The notes under the pieces are model-generated. The model ran no database searches and was not told where the DNA came from. It saw only the letters and a list, made by a program, of their open reading frames with translations. A DNA stretch of 64,000 nucleotides from Pseudomonas lactis (GTDB lineage Bacteria; Pseudomonadota; Gammaproteobacteria; Pseudomonadales; Pseudomonadaceae), in contig NZ_JYLO01000002.1 of NCBI RefSeq assembly GCF_001439845.1, positions 186,001 through 250,000 of the forward strand, written 5' to 3'. Positions 1 to 9,212 of the stretch are shown piece by piece (within the stretch, counting starts at the first letter, position 1; each line of letters opens with the position of its first letter). The translations under genes were made by a program, and so were the position numbers.

Positions 1-1
1 T

Positions 2-2368
2 CGCCCGAAAATCCTTGGTTTTATCAGTGAGCAGGCATCGGCTTGGCTGGTGGCATTGGTGGTGTTATTGATCGGTAGCGCGCTGACGGTGGTCGTCGCG
101 TGGGCGGCATCCGACTTATATCAGCAACAGGTGCGCCAGCGGTTCCAGTTGCTGGTCAACGAGCGCTACACCCGCATCCAGGAACGTTTTGAAGACCAGG
201 AGCAACGCCTGGGCAGCTTGCAGCGCTTTTTCGTCAATTCCGGCGAGGTGTCTCGCGCCGAGTTCGACGGTTTCGCCAAACCGCTGTTGTTGCATGCCCG
301 TGCCTATGCCTGGGCCCCACGGATATTTCGCACGCAGCGCAGCCTGTTTGAGCAGGACATTTCTCGCCAGCGCGGCATTCCCTTCAGTATCCGCGAACTG
401 AATACTGCAGGTGAGTTGGCACCAGCGGCCGAACGCGATGAATATGTACCGGTGCTGTACAGCCAGACGCAAAGTCTGCTGGGCTCGCCGCTGGGCTTTG
501 ATCTGCTGGCCCAACCCCTGCGTCGCTCAGCCCTGGAGCGTGCGCAAGAAAGCGGCCAGCTGGCAGTGTCGCAACCCATGCAGTTGGTGGGGGTGGAACC
601 CGCATATGCCGCAGGCGTGTTGTTGGTGGCGCCCGTGAGCAAACTCGCTGGTGCCGAGCCCTACGGTTATGTGATGGCGGTGATCAGCATGCGTCAGCTG
701 GTAGCCGAGGGGTTGCCCAGGCCCAACCGGGACAACCTGGTGATGCAGATCGTAGACACCTCCGACACCCAGCAACGGGTGTTGTATGCCTCCAGCAACA
801 CCTTGGGCAGCAGCGGCTTGACGGCTGCGCGCCGCCTCACCCTGGGCGATCATGTCTACGCCCTGAGCCTGAGCGCCAGCGAAGTGTTCGACAGGGCCAA
901 CCATTCTTCGATGCACACCATTCTGGCGATGGGCGTGTTGCTCAGCGCCTTGCTCAGTGCGCTGCTTTACATGCTGGTGAGCCAGCGCCAGCGCGCACTG
1001 AAACTGGTGGAGCAACGCACCGTACAATTGCGCGCCCGTGAGCAGGAGTTGCGTGGCGCCCATGGGCAATTGCGCAGCGTGCTGAATGCGGCGACTCAAG
1101 TGGCGATCATTGCCACGGACCTGCGCGGGGTGATCAACACCTTCAATGCCGGTGCCGAGCAGATGCTGGGCTTTACGGCCGAGGAGGTGCTGGGGCATAT
1201 GACCTTGGACCGTCTGCACGTAGCCATGGAACTCGACGCCCGCGCCGAGCCGTTGAGCAGGGCGCTGGGCAAGCGCATCCCCGCGAGCCAGGCGATGCTG
1301 GTGGAGAGCCCGGACAGTCAACATGAAGGACGTGAGTGGACGCTGGTGCGCAAGGACGGCAGCCAACTGACGGTCAACATGTTGCCGACCGTGCTCTTGG
1401 ATGACCATGGCCTGTGGGTCGGGCACCTGGCGATTTACCTGGATGTCACCGAGCAAAAGCGCGCCTATGAGGCCCTTGCCGTACGCGACCGCCTGCTGAA
1501 AAAACTCAGCGCCCACGTGCCGGGTGGGATCTTCCAGTTCACCCTGGAGCCCCAGGACACCTGGCGTTTCATCTATGCCAGCGAAGGCATGCGCGATATC
1601 TATGAAATCGAACTGGGCATGCTGCAGCAGGATGCGGGCAAAGTGCTGGAGCGCATTCACCCCTTGGACCTGGAGCGCGTGCGTGCGTCGATACGCCTTT
1701 CTGCGTTGCAACTGAGCCATTGGCGCGAAGAGTACCGTGTGCAATTACCCCAACGAGGCCTGCGCTGGATTCGCGGCGAAGCGACGCCGGAAGAGTTGCC
1801 GGGAGGCGGTACGCTTTGGCACGGTTATGTGTCGGATATTTCTGATCTCAAACGGGTCGAGGAAGAACTGCGTGCGCTGTCCATCACCGACTCTCTGACA
1901 GGGATCTATAACCGTCGCTATTTCCAGGATCGCCTCAAGGGCGAAATGCTCCGGCTCAACCGTATGTCTGGCGCGCTGTCGTTGATCATGCTCGATATCG
2001 ACCACTTCAAGCGCATCAACGATCAGCACGGCCATGCCGTGGGCGACTGCGTGCTGCAGGAGTTGTGCAAGCGTATCGGCCAACGCTTGCGCCGCACCGA
2101 TGTGTTTTGCCGGATCGGCGGGGAAGAGTTTGTGGTGCTGTGCCCCAACACCGATGGCGCCCAGGCCTACAGCCTGGCGATGCAGTTGTGGCAGTCGCTG
2201 CGCGGTGCGTCGATGGAGCCGGTGGGGGTGGTTACCGCCAGCTTCGGCGTGGCCAGTTGGCGGCTCGACGAAGGTATCGATGGCTTGCTGCTGCGCGCGG
2301 ATTCGGCGGTGTACGTGGCCAAGCAGGCGGGCAGGGATCGGGTCGAGGAAGCCCTGACGCTTGAATGA
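2..2368 (+). CDS. Membrane diguanylate cyclase with CHASE, PAS and GGDEF domains (5' end outside window)
   Basis: The protein should make cyclic di-GMP from two GTP in response to a periplasmic signal. The frame is open to the left edge of the window, so the GTG at 50 is probably internal. Numbered from position 50, a membrane segment covers residues 1-20, a CHASE-like periplasmic domain about 45-270, and a second membrane segment about 288-310. One or two PAS-like domains (about 345-600) and a GGDEF domain (about 610-770) follow. The active-site motif reads GGEEF, an active variant. An RxxD inhibitory site (RRTD) lies five residues upstream of it, so product feedback is likely. No EAL domain is present. 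The TGA stop overlaps the first bases of a REP element. Confidence 0.9.
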   Translation, partial: RPKILGFISEQASAWLVALVVLLIGSALTVVVAWAASDLYQQQVRQRFQLLVNERYTRIQERFEDQEQRLGSLQRFFVNSGEVSRAEFDGFAKPLLLHARAYAWAPRIFRTQRSLFEQDISRQRGIPFSIRELNTAGELAPAAERDEYVPVLYSQTQSLLGSPLGFDLLAQPLRRSALERAQESGQLAVSQPMQLVGVEPAYAAGVLLVAPVSKLAGAEPYGYVMAVISMRQLVAEGLPRPNRDNLVMQIVDTSDTQQRVLYASSNTLGSSGLTAARRLTLGDHVYALSLSASEVFDRANHSSMHTILAMGVLLSALLSALLYMLVSQRQRALKLVEQRTVQLRAREQELRGAHGQLRSVLNAATQVAIIATDLRGVINTFNAGAEQMLGFTAEEVLGHMTLDRLHVAMELDARAEPLSRALGKRIPASQAMLVESPDSQHEGREWTLVRKDGSQLTVNMLPTVLLDDHGLWVGHLAIYLDVTEQKRAYEALAVRDRLLKKLSAHVPGGIFQFTLEPQDTWRFIYASEGMRDIYEIELGMLQQDAGKVLERIHPLDLERVRASIRLSALQLSHWREEYRVQLPQRGLRWIRGEATPEELPGGGTLWHGYVSDISDLKRVEEELRALSITDSLTGIYNRRYFQDRLKGEMLRLNRMSGALSLIMLDIDHFKRINDQHGHAVGDCVLQELCKRIGQRLRRTDVFCRIGGEEFVVLCPNTDGAQAYSLAMQLWQSLRGASMEPVGVVTASFGVASWRLDEGIDGLLLRADSAVYVAKQAGRDRVEEALTLE

Positions 2369-2495
2369 TCGTTCCCACGCGCTGATCGTTCCCACGCTCT
2401 GCGTGGGAATGCATCCTGAGACGCTCCGCGTCACGCCTTGAGCGCGGACGCAGAGCGTCCAAAACAGCATTCCCACGCAGAGCGTGGGAACGATC
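2367..2495. repeat. Composite REP element, GATCGTTCCCACGC family
   Basis: The outer arms GATCGTTCCCACGC and GCGTGGGAACGATC enclose four short hairpins: two of the GTTCCCACGC type and, inside them, GACGCTCCGCGTC and GGACGCAGAGCGTCC. The left arm is partly duplicated (2367-2380 and 2384-2397). Related copies lie at 9213, 41300 and 52048. The element fills the gap between the convergent cyclase and dacB genes. Confidence 0.9.
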
Positions 2496-2515
2496 AGACA
2501 GGGTGATGTGGTGCT

Positions 2516-3976
2516 TTAGAGAACCGGCGCGGCGGCAACGGCCTTCGGCTGGCGATACAGGTCCAGCAGCACCTGATCCAACACCGACGAGGCTCCCCAA
2601 GGCTTGGGGTCGTTGAGAATCGCCACCACCGCCCAGGTATTGCCATTGTTATCGCGGCTGTAACCGGCGATGGCGCGTACGGTGTTCAAGGTGCCGGTCT
2701 TTACATGGGCTTCGCCGCGCAGGGCGGTGGTTTTCAGGCGTTTACGCATGGTGCCGTCGGTGCCGGCGATCGGCATCGAGCTGATGTACTCCGCCGCATA
2801 AGGGCTTTTCCACGCGGCTTGCAGCATGGCCGCCATCTCGCGGGCGCTGACCCGTTCGGCGCGGGACAGGCCGGAGCCGTTTTCCATCACCAGGTGCGGC
2901 GCGGTGATGCCTTTCTTGGCTAGCCACTGGCGCACGACACGTTGCGCAGCCTTGGCATCGTCGCCATCGGCATCGTTGCGAAACTGCGCACCCAGGCTCA
3001 GGAACAACTGCTGGGCCATGGTGTTGTTACTGTATTTGTTGATGTCGCGGATGATCTCCGCCAGGTCCGGCGAGAAGGCCCGGGCAAGTACCTTGGCATC
3101 CTTGGGCACCGGTGCCTGGATATCACGGCCCTGGATGGTGCCGCCCAACTCCTTCCAGATCGCCCGCACGGCGCCTGCGGTGTAGGTGGCGTGGTCGAGC
3201 AGCGACAGGTAGGTCTGCGAGCTGCAGCCATCACCCAGTTGGCCGCTGACGGTCACGGTCACGCTGCCGTCGGCGGCGGTCACCGGGCTGTAGCGCACGT
3301 CACCGGTGCACTGTTTGGCGTTGGTGACTTTCACCTGGTTGTCGATGCGGATGCTGGCAATCGGCGGCTCGACCGACACGATCACCCGCCCTGAATCATT
3401 GCGGGTCACAAAGCGCAGGGCCTTGAGGTTGACCAGCAAGGCGTCGGGCTTGACCAGGAATGGCTTGTTCTCATCGTTGCCGTCGTCGTTGAACTCGGGC
3501 AATTGCGGCTGGTTGAAGAAGTTGCGGTCCAGCACCAGGTCGCCGGTGACTTGCTGCACACCATTGGCACGCAGGTCGCGCATCAGCAGCCAGAGTTTTT
3601 CCATGTTCAGCTTGGGGTCGCCGCCGCCCTTGAGGTACAGGTTGCCGCGCAACACGCCGCCGCTGAGGGTGCCATCGGTGTAGAACTCGGTCTTCCACTG
3701 ATGGTTGGGGCCGAGCATTTCCAGGGCCGCGTAAGTGGTGACCAGCTTCATGGTGGAGGCCGGGTTCACCGAGACGTCGGCGTTGAAAACCGTAGGGGTA
3801 CCAGGGCCGTTCAGGGGCAGCATCACCAGGGACAGCGCGGTATTTTGCAGCTTGGCCTTCTGCAAGGCCTGGGCAACGCTGGGTGGCAGGGTGTTATTGA
3901 CGGGAGCGGCGCAAACGGAAAAGGCCAGGGGCAAGACAACACTGGCAAGTAACACTGAACGCAAAGATTTGATCAT
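2516..3976 (-). CDS. dacB: D-alanyl-D-alanine carboxypeptidase/endopeptidase (PBP4 family)
   Basis: This periplasmic penicillin-binding protein of peptidase family S13 trims the terminal D-Ala and cuts peptide cross-links in peptidoglycan. I chose the ATG at 3974-3976 because it gives a classic signal peptide (KSLRSVLLASVVLPLAFSVCAA); the frame extends 32 codons further upstream without a plausible start. The three active-site motifs are visible: SxxK as STMK, SxN as SNN, and KTG in HVKTGTLN. The length of 486 aa fits the family (about 480). It stands alone on the minus strand. Confidence 0.93.
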   Translation of the reverse strand: MIKSLRSVLLASVVLPLAFSVCAAPVNNTLPPSVAQALQKAKLQNTALSLVMLPLNGPGTPTVFNADVSVNPASTMKLVTTYAALEMLGPNHQWKTEFYTDGTLSGGVLRGNLYLKGGGDPKLNMEKLWLLMRDLRANGVQQVTGDLVLDRNFFNQPQLPEFNDDGNDENKPFLVKPDALLVNLKALRFVTRNDSGRVIVSVEPPIASIRIDNQVKVTNAKQCTGDVRYSPVTAADGSVTVTVSGQLGDGCSSQTYLSLLDHATYTAGAVRAIWKELGGTIQGRDIQAPVPKDAKVLARAFSPDLAEIIRDINKYSNNTMAQQLFLSLGAQFRNDADGDDAKAAQRVVRQWLAKKGITAPHLVMENGSGLSRAERVSAREMAAMLQAAWKSPYAAEYISSMPIAGTDGTMRKRLKTTALRGEAHVKTGTLNTVRAIAGYSRDNNGNTWAVVAILNDPKPWGASSVLDQVLLDLYRQPKAVAAAPVL

Positions 3977-4212
3977 AAGAAATAAAACCCTACTGCTGAG
4001 GAGGGTGAAAAAGGCGAGGGGTATGGAAGAAAATCCCTCAGTGGTCACGAAAGTGTCGGCATTATGCCCCAAGCTGGCGCCACGTGTAGCTGAACGATAG
4101 CTGCTAATCGTGGTTTTTTTGCGCGCATTTGCCCGTCGGTCCCAGAGAGTCGGGCAATTGCCGCCTTAAACTGCTAAAGTGCCGCCCGTTAATACTTATG
4201 AGGATTGTTCCA

Positions 4213-4557
4213 ATGGCGACTAACCGTTCCCAGCGTCTGCGCAAAAAACTGTGCGTTGATGAATTTCAAGAGCTGGGTTTCGAACTGAACCTGGACTTCA
4301 ACGAAGGCCTGAGTGAAGAAGCTATCGACGCTTTCCTCGAAGCATTCATCAAAGAAGCCATGGAAGCCAACGGCCTGGGCTATGTCGGCGGCGATGACTA
4401 CGGTCTGGTTTGCCTGCAGAAGCGTGGCTCGGTCTCCGAAGAGCAGCGTGCTGCGGTCGAAGCCTGGCTCAAAACCCGTTCCGAGCTGACCAAGGCTGAA
4501 GTCAGCCCGTTGCTGGACGTGTGGTATCCAGAAAAGCCGATCAACGCGGCTAAGTGA
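4213..4557 (+). CDS. YggL-like protein (DUF469 family)
   Basis: This is a small acidic protein of 114 aa that matches the YggL family by overall sequence (a basic RSQRLRKKL N-terminus, then helices rich in Glu). Family members have been reported to associate with the 50S ribosome, but the function is not firmly known. I chose the ATG at 4213 because GAGGA lies about eight bases upstream; the upstream in-frame ATG at 4198 overlaps that ribosome-binding site. A strong terminator follows directly, so the gene is monocistronic. Confidence 0.85.
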   Translation: MATNRSQRLRKKLCVDEFQELGFELNLDFNEGLSEEAIDAFLEAFIKEAMEANGLGYVGGDDYGLVCLQKRGSVSEEQRAAVEAWLKTRSELTKAEVSPLLDVWYPEKPINAAK

Positions 4558-4568
4558 TACTGAAAAAA

Positions 4569-4596
4569 ACGGCGACCTGAGGGTCGCCGTTTTTTT
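4569..4596. terminator. Rho-independent terminator, probably bidirectional
   Basis: A nine-base-pair stem, ACGGCGACC/GGTCGCCGT, with loop TGA is followed by six T and preceded by an A run. It lies between the stops of the convergent yggL-like and benE genes and can serve both. Confidence 0.9.
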
Positions 4597-5785
4597 ATGC
4601 CTTGCGCCAATTCAGAATCAGCAGCGTCAACACCCCCGCCACAATCCCCCAGAACGCCGACCCGATGGAAAACAACGTCAAGCCTGACGCGGTGACCATA
4701 AAGGTGATCAGCGCCGCTTCCCGTTCCTTCGGCTCATTCATGGCGATGCTCAAGCCATTGATGATCGAGCCCAACAACGCCAACGCCGCAATCGACAGCA
4801 CCAACTCCTTGGGCAGCGCCGCGAAGAGTGCCGCCAGCGTGGCGCCGAATACCCCGGCAATTCCATAGAACACCCCGCACCACACCGCCGCGGTGTAGCG
4901 CTTGTTGCGGTCTTCATGGGCGTGGGGGCCGGTGCAGATCGCGGCACTGATCGCCGCCAGGTTGATGCCGTGGGAGCCGAACGGTGCCAGCACCAACGAC
5001 GCCAGGCCGGTGGTGGTGATCAATGGCGAAGCCGGCACGGTATAGCCGTCGGCGCGCAGTACGGCTACGCCGGGCATGTTCTGCGAGGTCATGGCCACCA
5101 CGAACAGCGGAATGCCGATGCTGATGGTCGCCGCCAGCGAGAAGTGCGGCGTCGTCCAAACAGGCGTCGCCACCTCCAGATGAAAGCCGCTGAAATCCAA
5201 CAACCCCATCAGCCCTGACAAGGCGGTGCCGATGAGCAAGGCGGCCAGCACGGCATAGCGCGGCGACAGGCGCTTGATGATCAGGTAGGTGAAGAACATC
5301 CCCAGCACCAGCCCGGTACGGTGCTGGGCGGCGACGAAAATTTCGCTGCCGATCTTGAACAGAATCCCCGCCAGCAGCGCCGCCGCCAGTGAGGCCGGAA
5401 TCCGCTTGACCAGTTTCTCAAAGCTGCCGGTCAACCCGCAGACCGTCACCAGTACCGCACAGGTGATGTAGGCACCGATGGCCTCGCCATAACTCACGCC
5501 GCCCAGGCTTGTGATCAACAGCGCCGCGCCAGGGGTGGACCAGGCGATGGTGATCGGTGTGCGATAGCGCAGGGACAGGCCGATGCTGCACACCGCCATG
5601 CCGATGGAAATCGCCCAGATCCATGAAGAAATCTGCGCGGTGGTCAAGCCGGCGGCTTGGCCGGCCTGGAACATCAGCACCAGGGAGCTGGTGTAGCCGG
5701 TCATCATGGCGATAAAGCCGGCGACGACGGCCGACGCAGAAGTGTCGGCCAGTGGGCGCAAGGGCGCTTGGGTGGCGTCGGTCAT
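4595..5785 (-). CDS. benE: Benzoate/H+ symporter family permease (BenE)
   Basis: This is an inner-membrane permease of 396 aa with about 11-12 hydrophobic segments and the BenE-family pattern (IAWSTPGAALL near residue 85, and SHGINLAAISAAICTGPHAH in the second half). BenE proteins import benzoate with protons. No benzoate-degradation genes are nearby, and the neighbours favour purine catabolism, so the substrate here is open. The gene is monocistronic. AAGGAAC lies upstream of the ATG, and a REPIN follows on the upstream side. Confidence 0.85.
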   Translation of the reverse strand: MTDATQAPLRPLADTSASAVVAGFIAMMTGYTSSLVLMFQAGQAAGLTTAQISSWIWAISIGMAVCSIGLSLRYRTPITIAWSTPGAALLITSLGGVSYGEAIGAYITCAVLVTVCGLTGSFEKLVKRIPASLAAALLAGILFKIGSEIFVAAQHRTGLVLGMFFTYLIIKRLSPRYAVLAALLIGTALSGLMGLLDFSGFHLEVATPVWTTPHFSLAATISIGIPLFVVAMTSQNMPGVAVLRADGYTVPASPLITTTGLASLVLAPFGSHGINLAAISAAICTGPHAHEDRNKRYTAAVWCGVFYGIAGVFGATLAALFAALPKELVLSIAALALLGSIINGLSIAMNEPKEREAALITFMVTASGLTLFSIGSAFWGIVAGVLTLLILNWRKA

Positions 5786-5819
5786 GGAGAGGTGTTCCTT
5801 TTTACCTGACTCCGCACGC

Positions 5820-5919
5820 TGTAGGAACGAGCTTGCTCGCGAAAATCGCCAACGATAACGCGGGCAATCAGATTAAACGCGGCGCCCTTGGGTTCTTCGC
5901 GAGCAAGCTCGCTCCTACA
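5820..5919 (+). repeat. REPIN, 100 bp (TGTAGGA..GAGCTTGCTCGCGAA type), copy 1
   Basis: Inverted REP arms (TGTAGGAACGAGCTTGCTCG and CGAGCAAGCTCGCTCCTACA) are separated by a loop carrying CCAACGATAACGCG. It sits in the 339-bp gap between benE and the gntR gene at 6125, and is one of eight copies of almost identical length. Confidence 0.95.
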
Positions 5920-6030
5920 GTGGGATGTCGTTCATGGGAAATCGTGGATTCAAGCCTAAACTCAAACGTAACCAGTCATTGCAATACAGCCGAGCCCGCA
6001 AACAGCCGTACAGTGTGTTGGCACAGTGGG

Positions 6031-6040
6031 TTGTGTACAA
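6031..6040. promoter_or_regulatory. Candidate GntR-type operator upstream of the regulator gene
   Basis: TTGTGTACAA is an inverted repeat (TTGT-N2-ACAA), 85 bp before the regulator's start codon. Its form resembles half-sites of FCD-type GntR regulators and would suit autoregulation. This is inference. Apart from this site and the REPIN, I see nothing else in the 5786-6124 gap. Confidence 0.35.
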
Positions 6041-6124
6041 TGTGCGCTGTTTTTAGGTGATACTTGCCAGCGACACGCTGTTGCCGTATTACCGTTAATT
6101 CGCCGTTCTCAAACCCGAGTGCCC

Positions 6125-6889
6125 ATGAACGAACAGTTGCAACCTCTCAAGAAACAACCGCGAGCCGGCAAGGCCGGTCGCAGCGGAACCCAGGACGATA
6201 TCGTCTATGCGCATATCTTCGAGGCGATCCTTGAACAACGCCTGGCGCCCGGAACCAAATTGAGTGAAGAGGCACTGGGCGAGATCTTCGGCGTGAGCCG
6301 CACCATCATTCGCCGCGCGCTGTCGCGCCTGGCCCATGAAAGCGTGGTACTGCTGCGGCCCAATCGCGGTGCGGTGGTTGCCAGCCCAAGCGTCGAAGAA
6401 GCACGCCAGGTGTTCATGGCCCGGCGCTTGGTGGAGCGGGCGATCACAGAATTGGCGGTGCAGCACGCCACGACCGAGCAGTTGGCCGAGTTGCGCCAGA
6501 TGGTCAACGACGAGCGCGACAGCTTCTCCCGTGGTGACCGTGGCGCCGGTATCCGTCTCTCCGGCGAATTTCACTTGAAGCTGGCCGAAGCCGCGAAGAA
6601 CGCGCCGCTGATCAGCTTCCAGCGCAGCCTGGTGTCGCAGACGTCATTGATCATCGCCCAGTACGAAAGCGGCAACCGCTCGCACTGTTCCTACGATGAA
6701 CATACCCAGTTGATCGACGCGATCGAAGCACGGGATGCGACGTTGGCGGTGAACTTGATGATGCATCACATGGATCACATCGACAGCAAGCTCAACCTCG
6801 ATGAAGAGAGCGCGTCGGATGATTTGCATGCGGTGTTTTCGCATCTTTTACAGACTAAAAAACCTGGGCGCTCGTCTGTAAAGTTGTAA
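6125..6889 (+). CDS. GntR family transcriptional regulator (FCD subfamily)
   Basis: This 254-aa regulator has an N-terminal winged helix-turn-helix (about 25-90; LSEEALGEIFGVSRTIIRRAL is the HTH) and a C-terminal all-helical FCD ligand domain with metal-ligand-type residues (EFHLKLAEAA, LMMHHMDHI). I chose the ATG at 6125 over the upstream frame because it begins the regular N-terminus. The gene faces the xdh/guaD operon across a REP element, and in pseudomonads as I recall a GntR gene occupies this place, so control of purine catabolism is a reasonable guess. Confidence 0.85.
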   Translation: MNEQLQPLKKQPRAGKAGRSGTQDDIVYAHIFEAILEQRLAPGTKLSEEALGEIFGVSRTIIRRALSRLAHESVVLLRPNRGAVVASPSVEEARQVFMARRLVERAITELAVQHATTEQLAELRQMVNDERDSFSRGDRGAGIRLSGEFHLKLAEAAKNAPLISFQRSLVSQTSLIIAQYESGNRSHCSYDEHTQLIDAIEARDATLAVNLMMHHMDHIDSKLNLDEESASDDLHAVFSHLLQTKKPGRSSVKL

Positions 6890-6900
6890 ACCCAATCAAA

Positions 6901-7022
6901 TGTGGGAGCAGGGCTTTTGTGGGAGCCGGGCTTGCCCGCGATGCAGGCGCCGCGGTGTATCAGTTACACCGCGGTGATGCTATCGCAGGCAAGCCAGCTC
7001 CCACACAAGCCAGCTCCCACAT
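6901..7022. repeat. REPIN variant (TGTGGGAGC..GGGCTTGCCCGCGAT type)
   Basis: Arms GTGGGAGCCGGGCTTGCCCG and, degenerated, GCAGGCAAGCCAGCTCCCAC surround a loop with the palindrome CACCGCGGTG. Both ends carry an extra partial arm (TGTGGGAGCAGGGCTT and AAGCCAGCTCCCACAT), as if one REPIN had been nested in another. It separates the convergent gntR and guaD genes. Confidence 0.85.
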
Positions 7023-7041
7023 GGGTTGTGTGTAGCTTGAA

Positions 7042-8346
7042 TCAGCGCTGGTGCACGAGCTGGCCGGCTGCATAGGTCTGCAGTACCGTCCGATCATCCC
7101 CCAGCGTCATCAGCACAAACAACGTCTCGGCAATGTTATTGGCCTGTTTCAGGCGATAGCTCAGCAGCGGCGTGGCGTTGTAATCCAACACCAGGAAGTC
7201 TGCATCGGTACCTGGCTGCAACGTGCCGATCTTGTCTTCCAGGCGCAGCGCCCGCGCGCCGCCCAGGGTCGCCAGGTACAGCGACTTGAACGGGCTCAAC
7301 CGCGCACCTTGCAGTTGCATGACCTTGTAGGCTTCGTTCAGGGTTTGCAGCAGCGAGAAGCTGGTGCCGCCACCCACGTCGGTGCCCAGGCCCACGTTCA
7401 AGTTGTGTTTCTCGGCCATCGGCAGGTTGAACAGACCACTGCCGAGGAAGAGGTTCGAGGTCGGGCAGAACGCGACTGCCGAGCCGGTCTCTGCCAGCCG
7501 TGCGCATTCGTCGTCACACAGGTGTACGCCGTGGGCAAACACCGAGCGCTCGCCGAGCAGCTTGTAATGGTCGTAGACATCCAGATAGCCGTTGCGCTCC
7601 GGGAACAGCTCATTGACCCACTCGATTTCCTGCTTGTTCTCGCTGATGTGGGTCTGCATGTACAGGTCTGGGTATTCGCCCAGTAACTGACCGGCCAGCG
7701 TCAGTTGCTCCGGCGTGCTCGTAGGCGCGAAGCGTGGCGTCACCGCATAGTGCAGGCGCCCCTTGCCGTGCCAGCGCTCGATCAGCGCCTTGCTTTGCTG
7801 GTAGCTGGATTCGGCGGTGTCGGTCAGGTAGTCCGGTGCGTTGCGGTCCATCATCACCTTGCCGGCGATCATGCGCAGGTCGAGTTTCTCGGCCGCTTCA
7901 AAGAATGCATTCACCGATTGCGGGTGCACGCTGCCGAACACCAGCGCGGTGGTGGTGCCGTTGCGCAGCAGTTCCTTGATGAAGATATCGGCGACTTCTT
8001 CGGCGTGAGCCTTGTCGGCAAACTGGCTTTCACAGGGGAAGGTGTAGGTGTTGAGCCAGTCCAGCAACTGTTCGCCATAGGCGCCGACCATACCGGTTTG
8101 CGGCAGGTGGATATGGGTGTCGATCAAGCCAGGGGTGATCAGCGCGTCCTGGTAATGGGTGATGTCAATATCGGCGGGCAGGCTCGGCAGCAGGTCGCTG
8201 GCGTGACCAAGGGCGCTGATCTGGCCGTTGTCGATCACCAGCAGGCCGTCCTCGAAATATTCGTAGGAGGCATCGATCCCAACAACGGCAGGGTCGGCGA
8301 TGCTGTGCAGGATGGCGGCACGGTAGGCTTTGCGAGTCAAAGGCAT
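7042..8346 (-). CDS. guaD: Guanine deaminase
   Basis: This 434-aa amidohydrolase converts guanine to xanthine and ammonia, supplying xanthine dehydrogenase. Metal-binding motif DTHIHLPQTG lies near residue 80, a second His site (MQTHISE) about 210, and FAHGVHL and GLGTDVGGG further on, all typical of GuaD. It is the last gene of the xdhA-xdhB-xdhC-guaD operon and starts 12 bp after xdhC ends. Confidence 0.95.
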   Translation of the reverse strand: MPLTRKAYRAAILHSIADPAVVGIDASYEYFEDGLLVIDNGQISALGHASDLLPSLPADIDITHYQDALITPGLIDTHIHLPQTGMVGAYGEQLLDWLNTYTFPCESQFADKAHAEEVADIFIKELLRNGTTTALVFGSVHPQSVNAFFEAAEKLDLRMIAGKVMMDRNAPDYLTDTAESSYQQSKALIERWHGKGRLHYAVTPRFAPTSTPEQLTLAGQLLGEYPDLYMQTHISENKQEIEWVNELFPERNGYLDVYDHYKLLGERSVFAHGVHLCDDECARLAETGSAVAFCPTSNLFLGSGLFNLPMAEKHNLNVGLGTDVGGGTSFSLLQTLNEAYKVMQLQGARLSPFKSLYLATLGGARALRLEDKIGTLQPGTDADFLVLDYNATPLLSYRLKQANNIAETLFVLMTLGDDRTVLQTYAAGQLVHQR

Positions 8347-8358
8347 GATCGTCTCAAT

Positions 8359-9198
8359 TTAGATAGCGTGGCTGCGGCGCGAAGCCGGCAGCAGTTTGGC
8401 AATAGGTTCGGCGCCGGCAAGGTGCTGGCCGAAATTGGCGTTATAGGTGGCGATGATTTCGCCGGCGATGGAGATGGCGATCTCCACCGGTAGCTTGCCC
8501 TTGACCTCGGGGAGGCCCATGGGGCAGCGCATGCGCTGTAACTGCGTGGCATCAAAGCCACGGTCACGCAGGCGGTGTTCGAATTTGACCCGCTTGGTTT
8601 TCGAGCCGATCAGGCCGAAGTAGGCGAAGTCGTTGCGCTTGAGCAGGGCGGCGGTCAGTTCCAGGTCCAGCGCGTGGTTGTGGGTCATGACGATGCAGTA
8701 ACTGCCTGCTGGCAAGTCGGCAATTTCGTCGACCGGCTCTTCGCTGACGATTTTACGCACGCCTTGGGGAATGTGCTGCGGGAATTCCTGCTCGCGGGAA
8801 TCGATCCAGCGCACCCGGCAGGGCAGGCTTGCCAGCAATGGCACCAACGCACGGCCGACATGGCCGGCGCCAAATACAGCGATGTGCGCCTGCGCCTGGC
8901 CCATGGGCTCGAACAGCAGCACGGTCACGCCGCCGCAGCATTGGCCCAGGCTGGCGCCGAGTCTGAAGCGCTCCAGGTGAGTGTTCTGCTGGCCGCGCAC
9001 CAACATGTCCCGGGCGATCTGCATCGCCTTGTATTCCAGGTGCCCGCCGCCGATGGTGTCGAAGGTGTGCGCGGCGCTGATGACCATCTTGGAACCGGCG
9101 TTGCGCGGGGTGGAGCCGAGTTCTTCGATGATGGTGACGAGCACGCAGGGTTCGCCCTGGTTTTGCAGGGTGGCGAGGGCGCTGATCCAGTTGTCCAT
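8359..9198 (-). CDS. xdhC: Xanthine dehydrogenase accessory protein XdhC
   Basis: This 279-aa XdhC/CoxI family protein binds the molybdenum cofactor, helps its sulfuration and inserts it into XdhB. An N-terminal XdhC_CoxI region (GEPCVLVTIIEELGSTPR) is followed by a Rossmann-like region with GAGHVGRALVPLL. GGAGG-like Shine-Dalgarno sequence precedes the ATG. A REP element separates it from xdhB but the operon direction is kept. Confidence 0.93.
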   Translation of the reverse strand: MDNWISALATLQNQGEPCVLVTIIEELGSTPRNAGSKMVISAAHTFDTIGGGHLEYKAMQIARDMLVRGQQNTHLERFRLGASLGQCCGGVTVLLFEPMGQAQAHIAVFGAGHVGRALVPLLASLPCRVRWIDSREQEFPQHIPQGVRKIVSEEPVDEIADLPAGSYCIVMTHNHALDLELTAALLKRNDFAYFGLIGSKTKRVKFEHRLRDRGFDATQLQRMRCPMGLPEVKGKLPVEIAISIAGEIIATYNANFGQHLAGAEPIAKLLPASRRSHAI

Positions 9199-9212
9199 GT
9201 CTACCTCCAGTC

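Noticed and set aside
50..52. GTG at 50 as the true start of the diguanylate cyclase
   Set aside because: The frame continues upstream to the window edge with plausible coding sequence (ILGFISEQASAWLV) leading into the first membrane segment, so the start lies outside the window.
4129..4212. Longer N-terminus for the YggL-like protein
   Set aside because: The upstream frame precedes the Shine-Dalgarno sequence at 4200-4204 and lacks the family's N-terminal pattern.
5752..6060. Small frames whose products contain LLAKxVNDNA and FFASKLAPT, seen at every TAGGAGCGAGC repeat
   Set aside because: They are translations of the REPIN itself. The similarity between them is due to the repeat, not to a protein family.
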